The notes beneath the pieces were generated by a model, which was given only the letters and a program-made list of their open reading frames with translations, had not been told where the DNA came from and searched no databases. Both the position numbers and the translations under genes were made by a program. From Phycisphaerales bacterium (lineage in GTDB: Bacteria; Planctomycetota; Phycisphaerae; Phycisphaerales; UBA1924), in assembly GCA_020853975.1 (NCBI GenBank), contig JADYXW010000090.1, forward strand, positions 1 to 64,000: DNA of 64,000 nucleotides, given 5' to 3'. Shown piece by piece: positions 46,645-54,795 of the stretch. Within the stretch, counting starts at the first letter, position 1; each line of letters begins with the position of its first letter.

Positions 46645-48455
46645 GTGGGCCCGCCGCCGTCGTTGCCGGCGTAGAGGTCGGCGCCGAGCTGGAGGCTGGA
46701 GCCGGAGGTGCCACGCAGGTGCCAACGGTTGGGGACGGGGAGGGTGTCGAGGTAGTCCACGGGGTAGAGGCCGGTGCCGAGGTAGTAGGTGCCGGCGGCG
46801 AGGGCGGGCATGCCGACCGGGGTGGCGCCGTCGAAGGCGACGGTGTTGGCGCCGTAGGTGCGGGCGCCGGCCATGCCGCTGGAGAACTGGGGCTGGAGGC
46901 CCTCGCCCTCGTCATCGGCGAAGGCGACGAGGTCGCCGTTGGAATCGAAGAGGAACGCCAAGCCGTCGGTGTTGGGGCCGGAGACACCGAAGAAGTCGAT
47001 GTCGAGGAAGTGGGTCGCGTCGGTGGGGTTGGCGAGAGTGAACTTGTGCCAGACCACGCCGAGGGGAGGAACCGCCGCGCCGGTGCCGGGGCGTGCGTCA
47101 CCGTTGACGTTGGGGTCGATGGGGCCGCCGAGGGTGTCGTAGTCCACACCGTTGATGACGGGGGGCGTGGTGGTGGGCAGAGGCCCGCCGTTGGTGTTGG
47201 TGGAGAAGTTCAGGTTGAAGGCGCCGCCGGGGTTGGCGGAGGGGGTGACGGTGTAGGCGCCCGCGAACGTGGAGCCCTGAGGAGCGACGGCGAGGTAGTA
47301 CTCGCCGGCGACGATCTCGCCGTCGCGGCCATCGAAGTCCTGCGCGTCCGCACCGGGGTTCGGGAGCGAGCGGACGCCGAAGGTGACCTTGTCGTTGGCC
47401 CCGATGCCGGCATCGTTGTTGGTGGCGACGAGGGCGCCGCCGTTGTCGTAGAAGCCGATGGAGACGTCGCCCGTGGTAAGCTCGGTCTCGGCGTTGAAGA
47501 ACTGGTTGACGAAGTCGAAGGCATCGCCGTTGAGGCAGACCTTGTACCAGGTCACGGCGCTGGCGCCGACGCTCCCGGCCGTCGTCAGGCCGGCGTCGGG
47601 GATGCAGCCGAGGTCAGTGGCCGGAGGCGGGGGCACGGTGACGTCAGCGCGGAGGCGGAACGCCATGGAGGCGTTGGTCGCCGCAGGCGTCGTAGCGAAG
47701 GCGTAGGCGCGGTGCTCGCTGGGGTTGGCGTTGGCCGGGACAGCGGAGCCGACGAAGATGCCGTCGCGGTTGTAGTCGTGGCCGTAGGGGATCTCGGGAG
47801 CGCCCGCGGTGGCGGGGTTGCCCGTGGCGCCCTGGGCGCCGGTGTTGGAGGCGATCCAGATGCGGAGATTGTCATCGGCCCAGGGGAGCGTGCCGCCGGG
47901 AGCGGTGATCATGCACTCAACCCAGACGTCCTGGGTTCCCGGGGGGAGGGAGACGGTGCCGCTGAGGGCGGGGGTGACCTGCCAGATGAACGCGCCGGTG
48001 GAGTCACCGAACTGGGTGTTGACAAAGCGCTGCTCGGTGATGGGGGTCGCACCGGAGGCAATCATCGTGGTCGTGTCGGTGCGGGTGACGTCGGCGGCAT
48101 TCCAGAAGCGGACGACGTAGTCGAAGTCCCAGAGCTGGCCCGCGCCCGTGCGCACGCCGTAGGAGAGCTGGTCGATGTCGATCTGGGACTGGCCGCAGGC
48201 GGGGCCGGGGCAGAAGTTGACATGGACGAGCTGGTGCTGGCTGTTGTTGCCCGCGAGGGAGCTCAGGAGGCCCACCGTGAAGGTGTTCGTCAGGTTGTCA
48301 TACACGAACTGGGGGGCGCGGCTGGAATAGGCGCCGCCCTGGTTCACGACACGGAAGCCGTCGATGTGCTCATCGGCGGTGATGGGGGTGACCTGCGCCA
48401 GAGCGGGCAGGGCCGAGCCGGCAAGAGCGGCCAGGATCAGAGACTTCTTCGCCAT
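46461..48455 (-). CDS. Secreted protein with C-terminal dockerin domain (copy 1)
   Basis: This protein is 664 residues from ATG 48455, which has GAGAGGAG before it; the track start at 48617 is upstream of the ribosome site. A signal peptide (LILAALAGSALPALA) is followed by a long beta-rich extracellular region with pre-peptidase C-terminal-like modules (for example DVSIGFYDNGGALVATNND and GEYYLAVAPQGSTFAGAY). The last 60 residues are DPDVNQDGNVDQDDVSYLI and DFNQDGNVDQDDIAALI, a pair of calcium-binding dockerin type I loops. Dockerins bind cohesins in cellulosomes, but in planctomycetes they occur on many secreted proteins without known cohesins. The C-terminus is GGGGCP. It is a paralogue of the next gene. 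Confidence 0.88.
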   Translation of the reverse strand: MAKKSLILAALAGSALPALAQVTPITADEHIDGFRVVNQGGAYSSRAPQFVYDNLTNTFTVGLLSSLAGNNSQHQLVHVNFCPGPACGQSQIDIDQLSYGVRTGAGQLWDFDYVVRFWNAADVTRTDTTTMIASGATPITEQRFVNTQFGDSTGAFIWQVTPALSGTVSLPPGTQDVWVECMITAPGGTLPWADDNLRIWIASNTGAQGATGNPATAGAPEIPYGHDYNRDGIFVGSAVPANANPSEHRAYAFATTPAATNASMAFRLRADVTVPPPPATDLGCIPDAGLTTAGSVGASAVTWYKVCLNGDAFDFVNQFFNAETELTTGDVSIGFYDNGGALVATNNDAGIGANDKVTFGVRSLPNPGADAQDFDGRDGEIVAGEYYLAVAPQGSTFAGAYTVTPSANPGGAFNLNFSTNTNGGPLPTTTPPVINGVDYDTLGGPIDPNVNGDARPGTGAAVPPLGVVWHKFTLANPTDATHFLDIDFFGVSGPNTDGLAFLFDSNGDLVAFADDEGEGLQPQFSSGMAGARTYGANTVAFDGATPVGMPALAAGTYYLGTGLYPVDYLDTLPVPNRWHLRGTSGSSLQLGADLYAGNDGGGPTCDPDVNQDGNVDQDDVSYLINVVGGGDNPTGIDPDFNQDGNVDQDDIAALINTVGGGGCP

Positions 48456-48461
48456 TTCTAG

Positions 48462-48487
48462 AACTCCTCTCGAGAGTGCGGGCCGAA
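48462..48487 (-). promoter_or_regulatory. Shared leader element over the ribosome site, copy 1
   Basis: On the minus strand this reads TTCGGCCCGCACTCTCGAGA then GGAGTT. It contains the palindrome CTCTCGAGAG overlapping the start of the GGAG, and an ACTC/GAGT pair that could hide it. It recurs almost exactly at 50736-50762 before the paralogous gene. Confidence 0.5.
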
Positions 48488-48603
48488 CACCGGCCGCCGA
48501 ACCAGAACGTACATCAGCGGTCGTCAAGACGGACGACCCCCGTTCCTCCACGAACAGATCGGACGCTGCCGACGCCAAATGTCGGCAAGCCGATAGTTTT
48601 TGC

Positions 48604-48631
48604 AGTCTACCACTCAATTATTGGGATGCAA
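48604..48631 (-). promoter_or_regulatory. Possible promoter of the first dockerin gene
   Basis: TTGCAT and TAGACT are separated by 16 bases on the minus strand, in the most AT-rich part of the intergenic region, about 150 bases before the ATG. Confidence 0.3.
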
Positions 48632-48730
48632 GCAGATTCCGCGCAGGGTATACCGAGGAAATCGTTTCCCCTGTCCTGTACGGAAGTTGTGTGGGCGGCT
48701 CTCCCAAGCCAGCCAACACCCCAGAGCTTG

Positions 48731-48763
48731 AAAAACGTGGGGCGGACGGTGGCCCGCCCCACG
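48731..48763 (-). terminator. Strong terminator of the second dockerin gene
   Basis: CGTGGGGCGG and CCGCCCCACG form a 10-bp stem. On the minus strand TTTTTC follows. It lies about 30 bases after the stop at 48795. Confidence 0.88.
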
Positions 48764-48794
48764 CGCAAGTGGTTATCGGAGCATTGTCATGGGC

Positions 48795-48978
48795 TCAGGG
48801 GCAGCCGCCGCCGCCGACGGTGTTGATGAGGGCGGCGATGTCGTCCTGGTCGACGTTGCCGTCCTGGTTGAAGTCGGGGTCGATGCCGGTGGGGTTCTCA
48901 CCGCCGCCGACGACGTTGATGAGGTAGGAGACGTCGTCCTGGTCGACGTTGCCGTCCTGGTTGACGTCGGGGTCACAG
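48795..48978 (-). repeat. Dockerin cassette repeat, copy 2
   Basis: Partner of 46461-46644, offset by 2,334 bases and in the same orientation. One of the three differences changes Asp to Glu; the other two look silent. Confidence 0.9.
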
Positions 48979-50729
48979 GGCGGGGCGATGTTGCAGTCAG
49001 CCCAGGAGGGGATGATGGTTCCGCCCTGCTGGAAGCCGTTGTTGCCCGAGGTGTTGCGGAGGTGCCAGCGGCCGTTGTTGGAGGGGTCGGGGGAGTACTG
49101 GTTGCCACCGGACCAGGTCTGGGCGAGGAAGTAGGTGCCCGCGGGGAGGGGGTTGGTGTCGTTGAAGATGACAGGGGCGGGGACTGAGGCGCCGCCGATG
49201 GCGGAGGTCACGAGGTTGCCGTTGGCGTCGAAGAGGTGCCAGGAGTGGCCGATGGTGACATCGGAGGTGTCCATATCGATCTGAAGGGTGTTGGTGGCGT
49301 CGGTGTCACGGCAGGAGGTGAACTTGTACCAGTCCACGCCATAGGGGACCTGGGCGCGGCTGCCGATGGGCACGCCGGGGGAGACCACGGCGCCGAAGTC
49401 GGGCTCGCGGAGGGCGGGCTCAACGGAGGGCTCGACGGTGTTGCCGAGGCCATCGACGGCGGCGTTGGTGCGGATGTTGAGGGTGAAGTTGCCGCCGGCG
49501 GCGGGGACGCAGGAGGTGAGGCAGGGCGTGGCGTGGAGGGCGCCCTCGGGGGCGACGATCACGACGTAGTCACCGGCAGGCAGGCCGGCTCCGCCCGAGT
49601 AGATGCGGCCGTCGTACTGCACGCCGTCACCGACGGCGGAACGGCGGCCCATGCCGGCGGAGAGCTGGGCGTTGTTGCCCGAGCCCGCGCTGGTGTCCTG
49701 CCAGATGAGGTTGCAGGTGTTGGCGTCAAAGAGGCCGATGTTGACGTTGGAGGTCGAGCCCTCGGTGTCGATGTCGAGGTAGCGCCAGTCGATGTCCATC
49801 GCGCCGTTGGGGAGCGTGAAGGTGACGACGTGCGTGCCGCCCGAGCCGGGGATGGTGCCGTTGACCTGGTAGGGGGTGTTGTCGGCGAGGGAGCCGAGGG
49901 AAGTGTTCACGGGCGGGGGGACGGCATCGCGGGTGGCCTGGAAGGCCATGTAGGCGCCGCGGAGGCCCGCGGTGGTGCCGGAGCGGCTCGCGCCCGGGAA
50001 GTAGGGGCACAGGCCGCCGGACTGGGCGGCGGCGAACCAGCGGAACTCGTCGGAGTTGCCGACGGGGATGCAGGTGTAGTTCGCGCGGCTGAAGGGCGCG
50101 AAGTAGCAGAGGGGGACGGTGCCCGCGGCGTCGGACCACAGCGACATCACCACGCTCCAGGTGTTGGGGGACGTAGAGCCGAGGTAGGGGAGGGTGACCT
50201 GCTCGGCGACGTCGAGACCGATGAAGACGGGGAAGAACTGGCCCGAGTTGGTGCCGGTGTTCCAGCCGGTGCCGAGGTTGACGATGGTGGTGATGGGCGT
50301 GCCGGAGCCGGGGTTGGTGCCGGCGGCGGTGGCGGTGTGGGTGGGGAAGAACTCGAGCTTCATGTAGATGGTGGGGTTGCCGGCGAGGGGGTCGGCGCTG
50401 GACCAGATGCCGAACTTGATGGCGTTGATGGTGAGGTCTTCGTTGGCGTTGTTGACGATGATCATGTCATCGGCGATGGCCTGGGCGCCGCCCGGGCCGC
50501 CGGGGCCGGCGAAGCCTCCGGTCGCCGTGACGCCGGAGACGGGGATGCCGATGTCGTAGATGGGGTAGTTGCCCGGGACGCGGCTGTCGTAGCCGACGGG
50601 GCGGGTCCAGTTGATGGACAGGTTGGGATTCATGGAGGCGTCGAGGGCCGGGCCGACATCGAGGTCGGTCTGGGCCATCGCGGGAGCGGCGAGGCCTGCG
50701 AGCAGCGCGAACATCAGCGTCTTCTTCAT
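48795..50729 (-). CDS. Secreted protein with C-terminal dockerin domain (copy 2)
   Basis: This protein is 644 residues from ATG 50729, with a GAGAGGAG ribosome site. The signal peptide is LMFALLAGLAAPAMA. The extracellular part is Gly/Asn/Thr-rich beta sequence (for example NANEDLTINAIKFGIWSSAD and HVVTFTLPNGAMDIDWRYLD). It ends in the same dockerin pair as the neighbouring gene (NQDGNVDQDDVSYLI, NQDGNVDQDDIAALI) and GGGGCP. Outside the cassette and a few modules (WHLRNTSGN here, WHLRGTSGS there) the two proteins differ, so the cassette has stayed similar by recent duplication, conversion or strong constraint. Substrate and partner unknown. Confidence 0.88.
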   Translation of the reverse strand: MKKTLMFALLAGLAAPAMAQTDLDVGPALDASMNPNLSINWTRPVGYDSRVPGNYPIYDIGIPVSGVTATGGFAGPGGPGGAQAIADDMIIVNNANEDLTINAIKFGIWSSADPLAGNPTIYMKLEFFPTHTATAAGTNPGSGTPITTIVNLGTGWNTGTNSGQFFPVFIGLDVAEQVTLPYLGSTSPNTWSVVMSLWSDAAGTVPLCYFAPFSRANYTCIPVGNSDEFRWFAAAQSGGLCPYFPGASRSGTTAGLRGAYMAFQATRDAVPPPVNTSLGSLADNTPYQVNGTIPGSGGTHVVTFTLPNGAMDIDWRYLDIDTEGSTSNVNIGLFDANTCNLIWQDTSAGSGNNAQLSAGMGRRSAVGDGVQYDGRIYSGGAGLPAGDYVVIVAPEGALHATPCLTSCVPAAGGNFTLNIRTNAAVDGLGNTVEPSVEPALREPDFGAVVSPGVPIGSRAQVPYGVDWYKFTSCRDTDATNTLQIDMDTSDVTIGHSWHLFDANGNLVTSAIGGASVPAPVIFNDTNPLPAGTYFLAQTWSGGNQYSPDPSNNGRWHLRNTSGNNGFQQGGTIIPSWADCNIAPPCDPDVNQDGNVDQDDVSYLINVVGGGENPTGIDPDFNQDGNVDQDDIAALINTVGGGGCP

Positions 50730-50735
50730 GACGAA

Positions 50736-50762
50736 AACTCCTCTCGAGAGTTGCGGGCCGAA
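50736..50762 (-). promoter_or_regulatory. Shared leader element over the ribosome site, copy 2
   Basis: On the minus strand this is the same TTCGGCCCGCA...CTCTCGAGAGGAGTT sequence as 48462-48487, with one extra A. Here AACTC and GAGTT can pair across the palindrome, covering part of the ribosome site. Confidence 0.5.
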
Positions 50763-50869
50763 AAAAGGCCCAAAGCGCGGACACGACGATCCTCGAACGT
50801 GAGCGATCAGCCCAAGGGCCACGCGCCCGAGGGAATGCGGTCACTCTGTTGTGCGAGAACCCCTGACTG

Positions 50870-50893
50870 GATCACGAAAACTCGATCACGAAA
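50870..50893. promoter_or_regulatory. Tandem 10-base direct repeats
   Basis: GATCACGAAA occurs twice with a 14-base period (50870-50879 and 50884-50893), about 140 bases upstream of the second dockerin gene. It could be a pair of half-sites for a regulator. Confidence 0.3.
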
Positions 50894-51153
50894 CGTCGTC
50901 CGAGTGCGGCTCTGGCCGTTGGCGAGCCTCTTCGAGCGGAACCCGGACGAACCGGACACTCCGAACGGGACACTCCGTTGAGGCCGCTGCGAGAAACGCA
51001 GAGGCCAATACCCCTGATCGAAACCCCTTCGCACGACTCAACAGGCAGTCTAACGAAAGATTGACCCGCCGCAAGCGAATCTGCGGGGCGGGCGGGGTGA
51101 ATTCCCGGGGTCGGGCCGCAACCAACAGGTGTTCCCCCATGAACGGGGCAGCC

Positions 51154-52365
51154 TCAGCGGGAGGCGGGGGCCCGGCGGCTCATGGCCTCGACGAACTGAT
51201 CGAAGAGGTAGGAGGCGTCGTGGGGTCCGGGGGAGGCCTCGGGGTGGTACTGCACGCTGAAGACGGGCTTGGTCGCGTGGCGGAAGCCGGCCAGGGTGCC
51301 GTCGTTGAGGTGGGTGTGGGTGGGGACACCCCCCACTGCCCTGAGGGAGTCTGCCTCGACCGCGAAGCCGTGGTTCTGGCTGGTGATCTCGACCCGGCCC
51401 GACTCGGTGTTGAGGATGGGCTGGTTGGCGCCGCGGTGGCCGAACTTGAGCTTGTAGGTCTTGGCGCCGAGCGCGAGAGCGAGCAGCTGGTGTCCGAGGC
51501 AGATGCCGAAGGTGGGGATCGTCTCTGCCGCGGGCTGGTTCAGGATGGTGCGGAGGGTGGCGATGGTGGCGTCCACGGCGGCGGGGTCTCCCGGGCCGTT
51601 GGAGACGAACAGGCCATCGGCCTCGCCCGCGTTGAAGCGGCGGAGGATTTCGCTCGCGGGGGTGTTGTGCGGGATGACGACGAGCTCGCAGCCACGCTGG
51701 GCGAGGTTGCGGAGGATGTTCGCCTTAGCGCCGCAGTCCAGGGCGAGGACGCGGTAGGTGCGCGTGGGCTTGGGCTGGTTGAGCAGAGCCCAGTCGCCCA
51801 GGGTCGCTTCCCAGGAGTGGCCCGCGTTGCAGCCGACCCGTGGCACGAGGTTCTGCCCGGCCATGCTGGGTGCGGACTTCGCACGGGCGACCAGGTCGGC
51901 GTCGGAGAGGTCGGTGCGGTCGGTCAGCGCGCCGGGCATGGCGCCGCTGGTGCGGAGGATGCGGGTGAGCGCGCGGGTGTCGATGCCGGAGATGCCGAGC
52001 ACGCCCTCTCTGGCGAGGTAGTCGGAGAGGGAGGTGGTGGCGCGGAAGTTGGAGTGGCGGCGGGCGAGCTCGCGGACGACAAAGCCCGCGACCTGCACGC
52101 GCGTGGACTCGGTGTCGTCGGGGTTCACGCCATAGTTCCCGATCATGGGGAAGGTCTGGACGAGGATCTGGCCTGTGTAGGAGGGATCGGTGAGGGCTTC
52201 CTGGTAGCCGCACATGGCGGTGGTGAAGACAACCTCAGCGACGGAGACGATCCCCTTGCCGATGGCGCCGAAGGCGGAGCCTGTGAAGACGGTGCCGTTG
52301 GCGAGCGCGAGGCGCGCGGGGGGGGCGGCTACGGTCTTTGGCGACGGGGGGTTCGTGTTGGGCAT
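51154..52365 (-). CDS. carA: Carbamoyl-phosphate synthase small subunit
   Basis: This is the glutaminase subunit that supplies ammonia for carbamoyl phosphate in arginine and pyrimidine synthesis. The protein has 403 residues. The N-terminal CarA domain is recognisable (LALANGTVFTGSAFG, VVFTTAMCGYQEALTDPSY, GISGIDTRALTRILR). The C-terminal class I amidotransferase has the nucleophile Cys in FGICLGHQ and the His in VQYHPE. The track extends the frame to 53952; the ATG at 52365 is the right start. carB is not in the window. It is divergent from priA with 78 bases between. Confidence 0.95.
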   Translation of the reverse strand: MPNTNPPSPKTVAAPPARLALANGTVFTGSAFGAIGKGIVSVAEVVFTTAMCGYQEALTDPSYTGQILVQTFPMIGNYGVNPDDTESTRVQVAGFVVRELARRHSNFRATTSLSDYLAREGVLGISGIDTRALTRILRTSGAMPGALTDRTDLSDADLVARAKSAPSMAGQNLVPRVGCNAGHSWEATLGDWALLNQPKPTRTYRVLALDCGAKANILRNLAQRGCELVVIPHNTPASEILRRFNAGEADGLFVSNGPGDPAAVDATIATLRTILNQPAAETIPTFGICLGHQLLALALGAKTYKLKFGHRGANQPILNTESGRVEITSQNHGFAVEADSLRAVGGVPTHTHLNDGTLAGFRHATKPVFSVQYHPEASPGPHDASYLFDQFVEAMSRRAPASR

Positions 52366-52443
52366 CGAAAGTGGAGTGTAGCGCGCGTGCGCGATCGGAC
52401 TCTCTTCGCGGAGCAGGAAACAGCCGACAGAGGCGGGGTTTTT

Positions 52444-54753
52444 GTGCGCGTGGCGGTGGAGCGCGGCATCGATCGCGGGCCGGAGGACGCGGCGCTGACG
52501 TACCGGTGCGACCCCGTCGTGGGCGAGGCCGGCGTGCGCGTCGGGGAGCGGGTCGAGGTGCCCCTGGGCCGGGGTGGCACCTCGGCCGGGGGCATTGTCG
52601 TGGAGGTGGGCGGGCGGGAGCTGCTGGGGGACCTCGCGCCCTCGCGGGTGAAGCCGGTGCTGAGGCGGACGGGTGCGGTGCTGCCGGCGGGGCTGCTGGG
52701 TTTGGCGGCCTGGATGGCGGAGTACTACGTGTGCCCCCTTGGGATGGTGCTGACGGGGATGATGCCGGCGGCGGTGAAGGCGGGGACCGGGCGAAAGACC
52801 GAGGAGATCGTGACGCGCCTGGAGATGCCCTCCGGCGCAGCGCTCACAAAGGCCCAGGAGAAGTTGTGGGCCCGCGTGCGGGAGGTGGAGGCGGGCGAGT
52901 TTCCGCTGCCCCTGAAGTCGCTCGCGGGGCTTGTGGGCGCGCGGGGAGTGGCGGGCCTGAAGAAGCTCGCGGGGCTGGGAGCGTTGGGAATCGAGAAGCG
53001 GGAGGGCGTGAGCGCGGGCGAACCCCCGGGGTTTGATGGTGTCGAGGCCGGGAAGGGAGAGCGGCCGGAGCCGACGGCGGGGCAGGCTCGCGTGATTGAG
53101 GGGATCGGGGGGGCCGGGGGTGCGGGGGATGCGGGGGGGCGAGACGGCTTTGGCGTGCACCTGCTGCGGGGCGTGACGGGTTCCGGCAAGACGGAGGTGT
53201 ATCTGCGGCTGATCGGGCGCGTCCTTGGCGAGGGCGGGCGTGCGATCGTGCTGGTGCCGGAGATCGCGCTGACGCCCCAAACCTCGGCGCGGTTCACGAG
53301 GCGGTTCGGAGCGGCGCAGGTCGCGGTGCTGCACTCCGGATTGACGGCGGCGCAGCGGCACCGTGAGTGGAGGCGGATCGCGGGCGGAGAGGCGAGCGTC
53401 GTGGTCGGCGCCCGGTCCGCGGTCTTTGCGCCCGTCGAGGACCTTCGGCTGATCGTCGTGGACGAAGAGCACGACACGTCGTACAAGCAGGATCGGCTGC
53501 CCAGGTACAACGCGCGGGACGTGGCGGTGAAGCGGGGACAACTCGAGGGGGCGCCCGTGGTGCTGGGGTCCGCGACGCCTTCGCTGGAGAGCTGGGCCAA
53601 CGCCCGCGCGGGAAGGTATCGGCTGTGGGAACTGACGGAGCGCGTGGGCGGGGCGGTGCTGCCCGAGGTGCGCGTGGTGGACATGAAGCTGGAGCACCGC
53701 ACGCGGCGCGAGAGCGACCCCGACGACCGGCGGCTGCACCTGCTGGGGCCAACGCTGGAGCGGGAGTTCGAGGCCTCGCTGCGCGGGGGCGGGCAGGTGA
53801 TCCTGCTGCTGAACAGGCGCGGGTTCGCGAGCTATGTGTGGTGCCGCAACGCGGCGTGCGGGTTTGTGGCGGGGTGCGAGCAGTGCGACGCGAACCTGGT
53901 GGTGCACCGGCATGACGGGCTGCCGCCCGGGGGCATCGTGAGGTGCCACCACTGCGAGGCGGAGCAGCGGGTGCCGGTCCTGTGCCCGTCGTGCGGAGGG
54001 AAGGTGGCGCTGTGGGGCGGGGGCACGCAGCGGGCGGAGGAGGAGCTGGTCTCGAAGTTTTCATCGCTGGGGGTGGTGGAGGGGGAGACGCTGCTGCGTG
54101 TGGACTCGGACACAATGCACAGCGCGCGGGACTACTACGAGGCGCTGGGCCGCTTCGGGCGGGGAGAGGTGCGGGTGCTGATCGGCACGCAGATGCTGGC
54201 GAAGGGGCTGGACTATCCGAACGTGAGGCTGGTGGGCGTGCTGGACGCGGACCTGTCGCTGAACATCCCGGACTTCCGGTCGTCGGAGCGGACGTTCCAA
54301 CTGGTGAGCCAGGTGGCGGGTCGGGCGGGAAGGGGAACGCACCGGGGGCTGGTGATCGTACAGACGTACAACCCGGGCGCGGGGGCGATCCGGCATGCGG
54401 CGGCGCACGACTTTGAGGGCTTTGCGCGAACGGAGCTGGCGGTGCGGGAGCGGGCGGGCTTGCCCCCCGCGACGCGGATGGCGCGGGTGGTGTGCCGCGA
54501 CGAGCGGGCGGAGCGTGCGAAGGAGGCGGCGGGTCTGCTCGCGGCGCACCTGGGCGCCGGCGGGCTGGTGTCGGTCCGCGGGCCGATGGCGTGCGTGGTC
54601 GGGCGGGTGGCGGGGCAGTACCGTTACGCGGTGGAGATCGTGGGCGCCCGCGCGGGGCGGGTGCAGGCGGCGCTCGCGGGCGCGAGGCGCGAGGGGCTGC
54701 TGAAGAGCGACCCGAAGACGGCGGTGGATGTGGACCCGGTGGCGCTCATGTGA
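52444..54753 (+). CDS. priA: Primosomal protein N' (replication restart helicase)
   Basis: This 3'-5' helicase reloads the replisome at stalled forks. It has about 769 residues. It begins with the PriA DNA-binding domain, then Walker A GVTGSGKTEVYL near residue 244, the DEEH box (VVDEEHDTSYKQ) near 339, VLGSATPSLES, the paired CxxC zinc motifs between about 468 and 520 (CEQCD, CHHC, CPSC), and the helicase C-terminal IGTQMLAKGLDYPNVRLVGV. The track starts at 50851, far upstream. The GTG at 52444 matches the normal PriA N-terminus; a GTG at 52387 is possible. Confidence 0.95.
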   Translation: MRVAVERGIDRGPEDAALTYRCDPVVGEAGVRVGERVEVPLGRGGTSAGGIVVEVGGRELLGDLAPSRVKPVLRRTGAVLPAGLLGLAAWMAEYYVCPLGMVLTGMMPAAVKAGTGRKTEEIVTRLEMPSGAALTKAQEKLWARVREVEAGEFPLPLKSLAGLVGARGVAGLKKLAGLGALGIEKREGVSAGEPPGFDGVEAGKGERPEPTAGQARVIEGIGGAGGAGDAGGRDGFGVHLLRGVTGSGKTEVYLRLIGRVLGEGGRAIVLVPEIALTPQTSARFTRRFGAAQVAVLHSGLTAAQRHREWRRIAGGEASVVVGARSAVFAPVEDLRLIVVDEEHDTSYKQDRLPRYNARDVAVKRGQLEGAPVVLGSATPSLESWANARAGRYRLWELTERVGGAVLPEVRVVDMKLEHRTRRESDPDDRRLHLLGPTLEREFEASLRGGGQVILLLNRRGFASYVWCRNAACGFVAGCEQCDANLVVHRHDGLPPGGIVRCHHCEAEQRVPVLCPSCGGKVALWGGGTQRAEEELVSKFSSLGVVEGETLLRVDSDTMHSARDYYEALGRFGRGEVRVLIGTQMLAKGLDYPNVRLVGVLDADLSLNIPDFRSSERTFQLVSQVAGRAGRGTHRGLVIVQTYNPGAGAIRHAAAHDFEGFARTELAVRERAGLPPATRMARVVCRDERAERAKEAAGLLAAHLGAGGLVSVRGPMACVVGRVAGQYRYAVEIVGARAGRVQAALAGARREGLLKSDPKTAVDVDPVALM

Positions 54754-54795
54754 GCGGACCGGCGGGAGCGGGCGGAGAAGTCGGAGCGAGGGCGC

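Larger units (their letters stand above)
48456..48794. other. Intergenic region between dockerin genes
   Basis: This stretch holds the leader of the first dockerin gene, a promoter candidate, a locally AT-rich run around 48590-48640 unlike the surrounding sequence, and the terminator of the second dockerin gene. No further gene was seen. Confidence 0.6.
50730..51153. other. Intergenic region upstream of the second dockerin gene
   Basis: Besides the leader element and the direct repeats listed separately, a GGGCC/GGCCC pair around a T6 loop lies in the leader near 50755-50771. Nothing gene-like was found; the frames covering it are shadows. The end of carA has no clear terminator here. Confidence 0.5.

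Noticed and set aside
46461-48978. Insertion sequence or transposon explaining the repeated dockerin DNA
   Set aside because: No transposase, terminal inverted repeats or target duplications flank either copy; the repeats are in-frame coding cassettes.
44110-50981. Long plus-strand ORFs of 827, 697 and 581 residues
   Set aside because: Shadows of prfA/ctaB and of the two dockerin genes; their Gly/Val/Asp-rich composition follows from the complementary codons.
52366-53952. N-terminal extension of the carA frame
   Set aside because: It runs antisense through priA and is Arg/Pro/His-rich; the CarA domain begins at the ATG at 52365.
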